64,000 bases of DNA from Gammaproteobacteria bacterium (lineage in GTDB: Bacteria > Pseudomonadota > Gammaproteobacteria > JABHGC01), in contig JALWTS010000011.1 in assembly GCA_027077805.1 (NCBI GenBank), forward strand, positions 1 to 64,000, in the 5' to 3' direction. Positions 25,901-33,865 of the stretch are shown in pieces. Each line of letters starts with the position of its first letter. Within the stretch, counting starts at the first letter, position 1. Made by a program: the position numbers and the translations under genes. Under the pieces are notes generated by a model, which saw nothing but the letters and a program-made list of their open reading frames with translations, did no database searches and was not told where the DNA came from.

Positions 25901-27223
25901 AATATCTCTATGCACCATACCTTTCGCATGAGCTTTTTCCATGCCATGACAAAATTGAATCCCAAAATTTAGTGCCACTTGATAATCTTGACATTTTTTG
26001 CGTTTAATCCACTGACTTAAATCCCCTCCGTTGACAAATTCCACAAAAATATGCGGGACTTGTTCAATATTTCTAACAAAATAACAATACGCAATGTTTT
26101 GGTGCATACCTAAAGCAGTCCAAGCATCGGCTTCTTTGATGACCCGAGTATAAAATTCTTGTTCGTATAGCACTTCTTGTTTCGGTTGTTTAATGGCAAA
26201 GCGAACATTTTGGGTAGGATCTAAACCGATATAAACAAATCCCATGGCTCCTTGAAATTTCTTTTCCACTAAGTAACGATTTTCAATTATGTCCCCAATT
26301 TCATATTCCGTACAGGTTTTCACCGACCAGTCCGAGGGTGTTTCATGACTTTGATCGGCTTGTTCTTTGCCTTTCCATAATTGGGTTACTTTGGCTAAAA
26401 TGCTACGATCACTCATTTCAGTTGGTGCTGAGGGCTTAGGCTGTGGTGCTCGACCTGTTATTTTGCCAATCATATTTTGTAAAAAACCAGGCACTACCTT
26501 CATAAAAATACTAGGTTCTTGTTGTGGTACTAAGTCTTGAGTACCTGTCGATTCTTCTGGAATAAAGTTTTCGGTACTTTCACTATCTACGGCGGGGGTA
26601 TCTATTGTTCCTGTTTTTTCGTCAAGGGTGTTTAAAGTGCCAGTCGATTCTTCAGCAGGGGTATTTAAAGTGCCAGTCGATTCTTCAGCAGGGGTATTTA
26701 AAGTGCCAGTTGATTCTTCGGCAGGGGTATTTAAAGTGCCAGTTGATTCTTCAGCAGGGGTATTTAAAGTGCCAGTTGATTCTTCGGCAGGGGTATTTAA
26801 AGTGCCAGTTGATTCTTCGGCAGGAGTGTTTAAGGTTGCAGTTTTTTCCTCAGGTGGAATATCTAAAGTACTCGTTATTATGGGTGTTTTAGGTGCAAAT
26901 ACCTCAAATTCACCGTCATCCGCGTCCTCATCTTCATCACCATTTTCAAGTGCAGTCGTGTCTTGATTGATGATTTGTGATTGTGAAGCGATGGTTTCAG
27001 TTGATGCAATACTATTGTCATCTTCTTGAAAAATATCGGCTAATGAGAGCTGTGCTTGTGATGCTGACGTAAACACTTCTAACTCAGGCTTATTTTTGTC
27101 AGAGATTTCTGCTATAACTATTCCAAGTGCCGCTAATTTTTGCTGGATAATGGCGGTTTGATCATTTAAGGGGATTTTAATAGTAATAGTGATACTCACT
27201 TCAGGAGTGGAAGTTGTTGTCAT
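22931..27223 (-). CDS. serine/threonine protein kinase with TPR and two seven-bladed WD40 propellers
   Basis: 1430 residues. An acidic N-terminus includes six exact 11-residue repeats TLNTPAEESTG (130-195). The Hanks-type kinase domain spans about 316-595: glycine-rich loop near FQGAMGFVYIG, K345 in AIKQP, HRDIKSEN (438-445), DFG (458-460) and TPAYMSPEQ (495-503); all catalytic residues are present. TPR-like helices follow (about 615-710). Then come seven WD repeats (about 730-1040), a helical spacer, and seven more (about 1110-1425), many ending in the K..RLW or IRIWN form. No membrane segment is seen, so it is probably cytoplasmic. It may scaffold and phosphorylate partners; substrates are unknown. 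queC overlaps its stop by 4 nt. Confidence 0.93.
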   Translation of the reverse strand: MTTTSTPEVSITITIKIPLNDQTAIIQQKLAALGIVIAEISDKNKPELEVFTSASQAQLSLADIFQEDDNSIASTETIASQSQIINQDTTALENGDEDEDADDGEFEVFAPKTPIITSTLDIPPEEKTATLNTPAEESTGTLNTPAEESTGTLNTPAEESTGTLNTPAEESTGTLNTPAEESTGTLNTPAEESTGTLNTLDEKTGTIDTPAVDSESTENFIPEESTGTQDLVPQQEPSIFMKVVPGFLQNMIGKITGRAPQPKPSAPTEMSDRSILAKVTQLWKGKEQADQSHETPSDWSVKTCTEYEIGDIIENRYLVEKKFQGAMGFVYIGLDPTQNVRFAIKQPKQEVLYEQEFYTRVIKEADAWTALGMHQNIAYCYFVRNIEQVPHIFVEFVNGGDLSQWIKRKKCQDYQVALNFGIQFCHGMEKAHAKGMVHRDIKSENILMTKDGTLKVTDFGLVGKSTQGTKQKNQNVQTKQLGDSNTTMLGAMMGTPAYMSPEQKLDPRQKSDQAPDGVWFDSDVYSFGVCLWEMLLNKRPYPSTVELIQTPPPDPRKFRPQLPRSLAKLLLDVVHLDRTKRPQTFEELRHRLNDIYREIYHTDAPNYQIRLYDTAGDELNNQGYSYYELGKKSDAIESFQKGIEAESTHPQCTYNLGLLQWQKHEIDDAEILRRLDNCATNPTVDKQILAELKAQVHLERHDLDSAQACLEKFPERYQALLGDRSLDNMTCLQTLEAHTGAVMAVDIVGDGKFILSASQDKTVKLWNLEKAKCLRTFTGHTDRVNVVKSIADSRFAASGSDDKTIRLWDIESGECVKILEGHNGEVYDLVILRAGHQILSTGKDKSLRLWDVHNGKCLKNMGGSDWYSQEHTDEIYAIGVSSDSNRAYTASGDRTLKIWDLQAGKSIATLKGHRYEVNTLAASSDDWILASGGEDKLIYLWNIDSQQNINVLKGHKDAVHALTIAKHSQYIVSGGGENDKSLKLWHVDSGRCLRTLTGHTAGINDLVLLEDKNLVISASSDHSIRVWQLTLEMDYHAALQLSLPKSSEDIAKEQKMLDYAMTQIQTLCNEKQYKNAYILLYETWNDLNFRNDETILNIYKQLKRYARVKGVAFVNQLRLFEGHKDQIHSVGIDKTKQWIYSGSYDRTVKKWNLNTGKIEKSFKPHHGPLNSISVSETGQWLLTGGSDSHPVKLWNLEDQSEDSTKILEGHAHFVKLVSISQNASKGASFGWDNNIKIWDLEKAECGHTIGGKNDLTSMTISPNGEFVIIGERTGVIYIMNAKSGRPVHSLERDRDRHRAAVSALVVSSDGNWLASGGADKTIRLWRMETGEQMVILKGHTDTITSLLIIGHGQFIISGSADETIRIWNAREQQCIKTLEGHTACITDLAMSADAELLVSASQDKTLRLWRIVWDLKFRKTTATLTTEDSL
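26639..26836 (-). repeat. six tandem 33-bp repeats inside the kinase gene
   Basis: Six in-frame copies of a 33-bp unit encode TLNTPAEESTG (residues 130-195), with degenerate copies on both sides. The copies differ at only a few third-position-like sites (C/T and A/G), so they are recent or homogenised. Copy number changes would keep the frame and alter linker length. Confidence 0.9.
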
Positions 27224-27297
27224 TAATCTATAAACCTAAAAAATCTTAATTACTGAAAACTATAGAACAAGACAAGCAAGATAAAAAGGTTAAAAAA

Positions 27298-27534
27298 ATG
27301 CAAATGCAAACGATTCAAGAACTTTATCAGCAAGGGGAATTAAAACAGGCAGTGATTGCCCCTGCGAAAGGTAGCCAAATGCCAAGCGGTTATTATTTAT
27401 TTTTTGTGGCAAACGATAAACGCTCTATTAAACTTACGAATATCAAAGATGAAGAGCGAATTTTTCGCTCAATTGATAGTGCTAAGGATACGGCAAAAGA
27501 AGTAGGAATTTCTAAAATAATTGTTACGCCTTAA
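27298..27534 (+). CDS. small hypothetical protein
   Basis: 78 residues, no signal or membrane segment. It reads as a compact beta-rich domain: TIQELYQQGELKQAVIAPA, a hydrophobic strand YYLFFVAND, then FRSIDSAKDTAKEVGISKI. I do not recognise a family with certainty. Codon use is like the neighbours. Two in-frame start codons lie at 27298 and 27304 with a weak A-rich leader. It diverges from the kinase gene with a 74-nt gap, and its 3' end overlaps the convergent DHH gene by 11 nt. A link to the kinase is possible but only by position. Confidence 0.6.
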   Translation: MQMQTIQELYQQGELKQAVIAPAKGSQMPSGYYLFFVANDKRSIKLTNIKDEERIFRSIDSAKDTAKEVGISKIIVTP

Positions 27535-28360
27535 TAGCCAATTTGTCCAATTGATTTAATGATAGGCGAAATCCTGAGGCTTGTTTATGTCCACCACCGC
27601 CAAATTGTTGTGCAATTTGGGCAACATCAATACCTGTTGAGGGACGGGAACGTAAACTAAAATAGCGATAATCCGCATTATCATAGTAAACAACGGCAAA
27701 TGCTTGATTTTCAGAAAGTTGATCGCCAATATCCGATGCCATAAAACTTGGTGCATTCACCATTGGCACAGTATAACCTGCAATGTCAGCCATACTGGCT
27801 TTGCTGACTAATTCCGCTACTTTTTTACGATAAAAACGCAAAATCGGAACGCCTTCTTGATGTAATGATGCCAATCCCCTTGAAATCAAATAGTCCCATG
27901 ATGAAAATCGCATCTCATAGGAACGTAAAGCGATAGTAATTTCTTCTGTTCCTGCTAGATTAAACTGCCATAAATCACGATCTTGAATATGGTATAACAA
28001 ATCAGGTACGGCTTGTTCAGGATGAAAATATTGCCATGCAATGACAGCACCTGAACGATGATTATCAAATAAACCTTGTAACTGACCTTGAGCAAATAAA
28101 TCTGCTAATTGATCTATTGCGGTTTGATGGTGGTCTAAAATGGTCATTGAATCTGCTTGGCTTAATAAAGTTTGCATCATTGCCAACGGATAAGAAAAAT
28201 CCAAAATAAATACGCTTTTACCCACAACATCAGGTGGCGCTTCACCATGTTTTGCAGGATAATATTCCGCCGTGTCACCAAATTTTTTCCAGGCCGCATA
28301 AGCAGCACCAAAACCGTCATCGCAATAAGCGTGATAAATAATTAATGTTTTTTGATTCAT
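27524..28360 (-). CDS. DHH family phosphoesterase
   Basis: About 278 residues. DHH-type metal site: YHAYCDDGFGAAYAAW near the start, FILDFSYP, and the signature LDHHQTA; the C-terminal DHHA1 substrate domain ends with GGGGHKQASGF. Such proteins hydrolyse phosphodiesters such as oligoribonucleotides or cyclic dinucleotides; which applies here is not clear. ATG 28360 (MNQKTL) is preferred; ATG 28366 is two codons upstream. It diverges from the glycosyltransferase gene with only about 16 nt between starts. Confidence 0.85.
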   Translation of the reverse strand: MNQKTLIIYHAYCDDGFGAAYAAWKKFGDTAEYYPAKHGEAPPDVVGKSVFILDFSYPLAMMQTLLSQADSMTILDHHQTAIDQLADLFAQGQLQGLFDNHRSGAVIAWQYFHPEQAVPDLLYHIQDRDLWQFNLAGTEEITIALRSYEMRFSSWDYLISRGLASLHQEGVPILRFYRKKVAELVSKASMADIAGYTVPMVNAPSFMASDIGDQLSENQAFAVVYYDNADYRYFSLRSRPSTGIDVAQIAQQFGGGGHKQASGFRLSLNQLDKLAIKA

Positions 28361-28376
28361 TTGCATTCTTATTACT

Positions 28377-29048
28377 ATGTTAAGACTTTCTATTATAATC
28401 CCTACCTTCAACGAAGCTCAACATATTGTTGCAAGCCTACGATTATTACAACCATTAAGACAACAATGCCACGAAATTATCGTTGTTGATGGTGGTAGCA
28501 GTGATAATACACAATTATTAGCCCAACCTTTATGCGACCAACTATTACAGTCCAATAAAGGTCGAGCAACACAAATGAATTGTGGTGCGAATTATGCCAC
28601 AGGCGAAATATTATGGTTTCTGCATGCCGATACTCAAGTACGCACAAATGATTGGCAAATATTGCTTAATTTGCCCGAAACTCGACAATGGGGACGCTTT
28701 AATATCCAACTCTCAGGACAAGCAACAATTTTTCGGGTAATAGAAACCTTAATTAATTGGCGTTCTTGTTGCTCAGGCATTGCGACAGGCGATCAAGGGA
28801 TTTTTGTGTCTAAGGTTTTATTTCAGAAAATACAAGGTTATCCGAATATCCCATTAATGGAAGATATTGCATTGAGCAAAAAATTAAAAACTTATAGTCA
28901 ACCGCTATGTTTATCGGCAACCCTATTAACTTCTAGTCGGCGTTGGGAACAAAAAGGCATTGCTAAGACGATTTTATTAATGTGGTGCTTGCGTTTATTG
29001 TATGCCATCGGTGTCAAACCTGAGTATCTAGCAAAGTTATATCGGTGA
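28377..29048 (+). CDS. family 2 glycosyltransferase, TIGR04283 type
   Basis: 223 residues. GT-A fold: LSIIIPTFNEAQHI at the start, nucleotide-binding IIVVDGGSSDNT, the characteristic GRATQMNCGA, and a DAD-like LWFLHADTQV. GDQGIFVSKVLF and PLMEDIALSKKL complete the acceptor part. The pattern matches the TIGR04283 group, some members of which are linked to arsenosugar synthesis; no arsenic genes are nearby, so the real acceptor is unknown. A TIGR04282-type partner often precedes it but is absent here. Confidence 0.85.
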   Translation: MLRLSIIIPTFNEAQHIVASLRLLQPLRQQCHEIIVVDGGSSDNTQLLAQPLCDQLLQSNKGRATQMNCGANYATGEILWFLHADTQVRTNDWQILLNLPETRQWGRFNIQLSGQATIFRVIETLINWRSCCSGIATGDQGIFVSKVLFQKIQGYPNIPLMEDIALSKKLKTYSQPLCLSATLLTSSRRWEQKGIAKTILLMWCLRLLYAIGVKPEYLAKLYR

Positions 29049-29093
29049 TTTAAGTGATTAAGCAATTTTAATACAAAGCATTTCACCCAAATT

Positions 29094-29981
29094 TCAAAAC
29101 AACGCCAACGCCTGCAAACACCGATGCAAATGATGTTCACCCGAATCAGGATGAATCACTTTATTCGGTAAACGTAAACCATATTGATATTGTTCTTGAT
29201 CCGCATCTAAAAGCCAACGACAAAGATATGACAACCGAGTTTCAGTATCAGTGGGCGGGGTTTGATCCCAGTCTATCCAAAGTTGTTGTATTTGATGCCC
29301 ACCAAATTGTTTAATTAATACATTATCCGAACTTGCTAAGGCTTTCCAATGAATATATTTTAAGGGATCACCCGGATGGTAATTTCTTAGTCCCATAAAA
29401 TCATCCATGCCTTCTTGTAATTTGCCCTGATCAGATTGACTAGCCTGACTGGCTAAGTGAGTGGTTGAATCTTTGCTGGCTTTAGGGTAAACGATGACAG
29501 TTACATCGGTTTTATAACGATATTCTACTTGAAAAAAACCTAAAGGATAAATACTAGAGATTAAAAACTCTTTGGGTTGAAATTTACCCCGAGTTTTCGT
29601 CATAATCGCAATATCAATGGCATTGCTTTGTTGCGGTGGAATATCCAAGCTATAAGGCTTTTGTTGTTGCCACTGAATATTAATAGCATAATAGGCACGA
29701 TTTTGGGGGTTATCAATATGCACTTTAAAATAGGCAGGATGCCCTACAAATACAGCTTCTGCGGGTTCTATTCTTATACTTAGTTTTAATAAATTGCGAT
29801 AAGCATGAATCATGCTAAGCAAGCCCAAACTTATCAATAAAAAACTAAATAAATGCCCCAAATTATTGCGATAATTCACCGCACCAAATAACATCACCCC
29901 AACAATAAGCAAAAACAACACCCCTGCTTTGGTAATATGAAGTTTGAGTTGACGAAATGATAAAGATTGTGAGGCTAACAT
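29094..29981 (-). CDS. DUF58 domain protein
   Basis: 295 residues: two membrane helices near the N-terminus (about 17-55), a beta-rich middle and the DUF58 signature LRNYHPGDPLKYIHWKALA. These proteins have a vWA-like fold and are paired with MoxR ATPases. Its start coincides with the last base of the moxR stop (29981), so the two genes are coupled. Relatives are often followed by transglutaminase (TgpA) genes; here the next gene is convergent, so the operon is only two genes long. Confidence 0.9.
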   Translation of the reverse strand: MLASQSLSFRQLKLHITKAGVLFLLIVGVMLFGAVNYRNNLGHLFSFLLISLGLLSMIHAYRNLLKLSIRIEPAEAVFVGHPAYFKVHIDNPQNRAYYAINIQWQQQKPYSLDIPPQQSNAIDIAIMTKTRGKFQPKEFLISSIYPLGFFQVEYRYKTDVTVIVYPKASKDSTTHLASQASQSDQGKLQEGMDDFMGLRNYHPGDPLKYIHWKALASSDNVLIKQFGGHQIQQLWIDWDQTPPTDTETRLSYLCRWLLDADQEQYQYGLRLPNKVIHPDSGEHHLHRCLQALALF

Positions 29982-30898
29982 TAGGGAATGGCAACTGATT
30001 CTAGTAAATGTTTGGCTAATTCATCCGCTTGATGGTAAGGTGCTTGTTCTGTCGGTTGTAGTCTATGACTGACAATTCCAGGTAATACCGTTTGAATATC
30101 TTCTGGAATCACTTGTTGTCGCCCTTCTAAAATTGCCCATGCTTGAGCACAACGGACTAATGCTAATCCTGCTCTGGGTGATAAACCTGTATGATAAAAA
30201 TGGGTATCACGAGTAAATTTAAGTAGGGCTTGCACATAGTCAATTAATGCCGAGGATAAATGAATTTGTGGCACTTGTTGTTGGATGTCTAATAAAGCCT
30301 TAGCCTCAGTACAAGCCTTGGTTTCTAGCAGTAATTGGCGACGACTTTGCCCCATTAATAACGCTCGCTCCGCTTCTTGGTCAGGATACCCCATGGCTAA
30401 ACGCATAAGAAATCGATCTAATTGCGATTCGGGTAATGGAAACGTGCCAATTTGGTCATTCGGATTTTGGGTAGCAATCACAAAAAAAGGCTGGTTTAAA
30501 CGGCGGGTTTCGCCTTCTACTGACACTTGATTTTCTTCCATTGCTTCTAATAAAGCACTTTGGGTTTTAGGCGTAGCACGATTGATTTCATCCGCAATAA
30601 TAACTTGTGAAAAAATCGGCCCTGCTTGAAAACGAAATTCTGCTCGGTTTTTGTCATAAATGGAAACCCCTAAAATATCCGAGGGCAATAAATCACTGGT
30701 AAATTGAATCCGTTGAAACTCCAAGCCTAATAAATGAGCAAAAGTATGAGCTAAAGTCGTTTTACCTACGCCAGGTAAGTCTTCAATGAGTAAATGACCT
30801 TTTGCTAAAATACAAGCGAAAGCCAGGCGTAAGGTATTGGTTTTGCCTAAGATAATTTGATCAGCTTGGGCAATAATGGAATCTAATAATGGTTTCAT
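29981..30898 (-). CDS. MoxR-family AAA+ ATPase
   Basis: 305 residues. Walker A GVGKTT (43-48), Walker B IIADEINRATPKTQSALLEAME, sensor VIATQNPNDQIGTFPLPESQLDRF, and a C-terminal lid domain with TGLSPRAGLALV. MoxR proteins act as chaperones for assembly or activation of partner proteins containing vWA domains; the DUF58 protein translated directly after it is the likely partner. Confidence 0.94.
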   Translation of the reverse strand: MKPLLDSIIAQADQIILGKTNTLRLAFACILAKGHLLIEDLPGVGKTTLAHTFAHLLGLEFQRIQFTSDLLPSDILGVSIYDKNRAEFRFQAGPIFSQVIIADEINRATPKTQSALLEAMEENQVSVEGETRRLNQPFFVIATQNPNDQIGTFPLPESQLDRFLMRLAMGYPDQEAERALLMGQSRRQLLLETKACTEAKALLDIQQQVPQIHLSSALIDYVQALLKFTRDTHFYHTGLSPRAGLALVRCAQAWAILEGRQQVIPEDIQTVLPGIVSHRLQPTEQAPYHQADELAKHLLESVAIP

Positions 30899-31035
30899 AG
30901 TTTTTTTGTTACGGGTTTTGGCTTAATATAGTCTGTTTTAGTAATTATTAGTTTTGGATAAAGTTTGGCTTAGATGATCAATAATTACAATATTAGTTTA
31001 GTTTTGAGTTTGATTTTTAGTTTAGTGGGTGAGTT

Positions 31036-32907
31036 ATGTTTTATCCAGAATCGTTTGATGTCATTGTCATTGGTGGTGGGCATGCAGGAACCGAAGCAGC
31101 TTTGGCTTCTGCTCGTATTGGGGTGAATACTTTGTTATTAACGCATAATATTGAAACCCTAGGGCAAATGAGTTGTAATCCTGCCATTGGTGGTATTGGT
31201 AAAGGTCATTTAGTCAAAGAAATTGATGCCTTGGGTGGCTTAATGGCAACCGCCATTGATCATGCGGGGATTCAATTTCGGATTTTAAATCGCCGTAAAG
31301 GACCCGCAGTGAGAGCGACTAGAGCTCAGGCGGATAGAGTTTTATATAAACAGTTTGTGCGAGAAACCCTAGAAAACCAACCGAATTTAAGCCTATTTCA
31401 ACAAGCAGTAGATGATTTAATTGTCGAAAATCATCGAGTGCTTGGGGTAATTACTCAAATGGGATTGACATTCAAAGCGAAAGCAGTGGTATTAACGGTT
31501 GGAACATTTTTAGGGGGTAAAATTCATATTGGTTTGGAAAATTATGCGGGGGGGCGTGCCGGTGATCCACCTGCTAATGCCCTATCACAACGCTTACGAG
31601 CGTTAGATTTAGCCGTTGGACGCTTAAAAACAGGCACGCCCCCCCGTTTAGATGGGAATAGTATTGATTATTCTCAGCTGGTGGAACAACAAGGGGATCA
31701 ACCAACACCAGTGTTTTCATTTTTAGGTGAGCAAGCACATCATCCGCAACAAGTCAGTTGTTATTTGACCTATACCAATGAACAAACGCATGATATTATC
31801 CGTGAGGGTTTATCACGTTCGCCTTTGTATTCAGGCGTAATTGATAGTGTAGGACCACGTTATTGCCCATCGATTGAGGATAAAGTGGTACGCTTTTCGG
31901 AACAAAACTCACATCAAATTTTTGTGGAACCTGAAGGTTTGCATACGACTGAAATTTATCCTAATGGTATTTCAACCAGTTTACCATTTGATGTGCAATA
32001 TCAATTGATTCATTCGATTAAAGGTTTTGAGCAAGCGAAAATTATTCGTCCCGGTTATGCCATTGAATATGACTTTTTTGATCCTAGAGAATTGCAATAT
32101 TCACTAGAAACCAAAGCGATTGCAGGATTATTTTTTGCAGGTCAGATCAATGGCACGACAGGTTATGAAGAAGCGGCTGCTCAAGGTTTAGTCGCAGGTT
32201 GTAATGCCGCACGCCAAGTTTTAGATAAAGAGCCTTGGCTTGCGAGTCGGGATCAGGCGTATATTGGGGTATTAATTGATGATTTAATTAGCAAAGGTAC
32301 GGCAGAGCCTTATCGCATGTTTACCAGTCGAGCGGAGTACCGCTTATTATTGCGTGAAGATAATGCAGATCAACGCTTAACGGCAATTGGACATGAGCTT
32401 GGCTTAGTCGATGAACAACGTTGGCAAGTTTTTTCGCAAAAACAAGCCTTAATCACCCAAGAAACCGCACGTTTACGTTCTACTTGGATACATCCTAGCA
32501 AAATGACTACAGCAGATAAAACCATTCTTGGTGAATTAGCCCATGAATATAATTTATTGGATTTATTACGTCGTCCTGAGCTCAGTTATCCACAAGTCAT
32601 GCGTTTATCACAAGCAGGTGAAGCAATTAATTATCCACAAGTGATTGAACAAATTGAAATTGAAACCCATTATTCTGGCTATTTACAACGACAACAGCAA
32701 GAAATTGATAAAGCTCGTCGTCATGAAGCAACTAAGCTACCCAGATCAATGGATTATGCCCAAATTAAAGGCTTATCAAACGAAGTGCGTGAGAAATTGA
32801 TTAAAATTCAACCGCAAAGTATTGGACAAGCTTCTCGTATTCCTGGTGTTACGCCTGCGGCAATTGCATTATTATTAGTGTATTTAAAAAAATCACAGCG
32901 GATCTAA
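31036..32907 (+). CDS. mnmG: tRNA uridine-5-carboxymethylaminomethyl modification enzyme
   Basis: 623-residue FAD protein (GidA) that with MnmE modifies U34 of certain tRNAs. FAD loop [19 protein letters not shown] (11-29), [21 protein letters not shown], the [11 protein letters not shown] block, GRAGDPPA with [10 protein letters not shown], and [17 protein letters not shown]. Length is normal. In many relatives rsmG and parAB follow; here the FHA gene is convergent, so that linkage is lost. The 137-bp leader shared with moxR is T-rich with repeated TTAGTTT words. Confidence 0.97.
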   Translation: MFYPESFDVIVIGGGHAGTEAALASARIGVNTLLLTHNIETLGQMSCNPAIGGIGKGHLVKEIDALGGLMATAIDHAGIQFRILNRRKGPAVRATRAQADRVLYKQFVRETLENQPNLSLFQQAVDDLIVENHRVLGVITQMGLTFKAKAVVLTVGTFLGGKIHIGLENYAGGRAGDPPANALSQRLRALDLAVGRLKTGTPPRLDGNSIDYSQLVEQQGDQPTPVFSFLGEQAHHPQQVSCYLTYTNEQTHDIIREGLSRSPLYSGVIDSVGPRYCPSIEDKVVRFSEQNSHQIFVEPEGLHTTEIYPNGISTSLPFDVQYQLIHSIKGFEQAKIIRPGYAIEYDFFDPRELQYSLETKAIAGLFFAGQINGTTGYEEAAAQGLVAGCNAARQVLDKEPWLASRDQAYIGVLIDDLISKGTAEPYRMFTSRAEYRLLLREDNADQRLTAIGHELGLVDEQRWQVFSQKQALITQETARLRSTWIHPSKMTTADKTILGELAHEYNLLDLLRRPELSYPQVMRLSQAGEAINYPQVIEQIEIETHYSGYLQRQQQEIDKARRHEATKLPRSMDYAQIKGLSNEVREKLIKIQPQSIGQASRIPGVTPAAIALLLVYLKKSQRI

Positions 32908-32920
32908 TCGCTGTGATTTT
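32889..32920. terminator. bidirectional terminator at the mnmG/FHA convergence
   Basis: AAAATCACAGCG (32889-32900) pairs perfectly with CGCTGTGATTTT (32909-32920). The loop contains the mnmG stop codon (32905-32907), and the right arm touches the FHA gene stop at 32919. Confidence 0.75.
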
Positions 32921-33293
32921 ACAATTTGAAAGTGGTCGTAATTTCAGGTGGGGTTTTAACCATTTCACATTCTGTCACAGGTTGAGCTTTTTTTGTCATA
33001 GAACTTAAGTTAAAATGAATGGCATATTTTAAAATGCGAATCGTTAATGGAATATTTTTTTTGATTTCTTTGGATTGAATTTTTCGACCTTCGTATAAAG
33101 TGCCATTAGTGCTATTTAAATCTTCCACAATATAATGATCATCCTCTCGATAAACTCTCGCATGGTATTGAGACACACCTAAATTATCAATGATAATGTC
33201 ATTATCATAGGCACGTCCAATGCTTAGGTCATTTTTTTCGGTTTCAACCAGTTGTATAGTAGCATCATTAAACACAACCGTAATTCTTAACAT
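32919..33293 (-). CDS. FHA domain protein
   Basis: 124 residues. Forkhead-associated phosphothreonine-binding domain with SIGRAYDNDIIIDNLGVSQY, HARVYREDDHY and EDLNSTNGTLYEG, which carry the conserved Arg, Ser, His and Asn-Thr-Asn-Gly residues. AGGA upstream supports ATG 33293. It might read phosphorylation by the WD40 kinase encoded 6 kb away, but that is speculation. It starts about 10 nt after the DUF4124 gene stop and may share its message. Confidence 0.88.
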   Translation of the reverse strand: MLRITVVFNDATIQLVETEKNDLSIGRAYDNDIIIDNLGVSQYHARVYREDDHYIVEDLNSTNGTLYEGRKIQSKEIKKNIPLTIRILKYAIHFNLSSMTKKAQPVTECEMVKTPPEITTTFKL

Positions 33294-33304
33294 TAATCCT
33301 GCTC

Positions 33305-33760
33305 CTATTGACAATATTGTTTAATTTTTTTTTCCAATGCGTTGACTTCATTACTTGCTTGTTCATGCGAAATATATTGTCGATCACCGTTATCATCATA
33401 TTGATACAATCTGCCACCACTATTGACATCTTTTCGTTGATGTTCCAAGCGTTTATACAAATAGGCACACTTCTTGTCTTTTTCTGCTTTTTTTGCCTTT
33501 GCTTCTTCTCGATTTGCTCGGGATTCTTGTAGTGATTGTAACATTTGTTGCATTCTTTGTTGTCGATTTTGTGCGTTAGAATCGTAAGTTTTTGAGGGTT
33601 GCACTTTAATTTTAACTTCTTTGCCTGTTTTTCCTTGAACTTCACAAGGCTTATCAGAAAAATAGCTTTTATTCGCCGAATCTTTGCAATGATATATACC
33701 TGCATTCACTGAAAATGAAAAGACTATAAATAAACTCATTATTACCATTAGTTTAATCAT
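33305..33760 (-). CDS. DUF4124 secreted protein
   Basis: 151 residues. A signal peptide (about 1-20, SLFIVFSFSVNA) precedes a DUF4124 domain: GIYHCKDSANKSYFSDKPC, with two cysteines. The rest is a charged helix rich in Arg, Lys, Glu and Gln (about 60-110). Function unknown; probably periplasmic. The overlapping frame at 33268-33705 has no such features and is rejected. Confidence 0.8.
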   Translation of the reverse strand: MIKLMVIMSLFIVFSFSVNAGIYHCKDSANKSYFSDKPCEVQGKTGKEVKIKVQPSKTYDSNAQNRQQRMQQMLQSLQESRANREEAKAKKAEKDKKCAYLYKRLEHQRKDVNSGGRLYQYDDNGDRQYISHEQASNEVNALEKKIKQYCQ

Positions 33761-33800
33761 TAAACTTCCTTACAACAATTATATTTACTAATAATAGAAA

Positions 33801-33828
33801 AAAAAACGGGCATTTACCATGCCCGTTT
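33801..33828 (-). terminator. terminator of the glnK-amtB operon
   Basis: AAACGGGCAT (33804-33813) pairs with ATGCCCGTTT (33819-33828). On the minus strand a run of about nine T follows the stem. It lies 38 nt after the amtB stop. Confidence 0.85.
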
Positions 33829-33865
33829 ATCATACCATTAATCATTGCTAAGTTAATAAACTAAC

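Noticed and set aside
26639..26836. CRISPR array
   Set aside because: The 33-bp units are directly adjacent without spacers and are in frame within a protein.
26605..26966. Two overlapping plus-strand frames with perfect repeats (FKVPVDSSAGV and YLKCQLILQQG)
   Set aside because: They are antisense images of the 33-bp repeats in the kinase gene, which is open in several frames because the unit is a multiple of three.
33268..33705. 145-codon lysine-rich frame on the minus strand
   Set aside because: It is a shifted frame of the DUF4124 gene, which has a signal peptide and recognisable domain.
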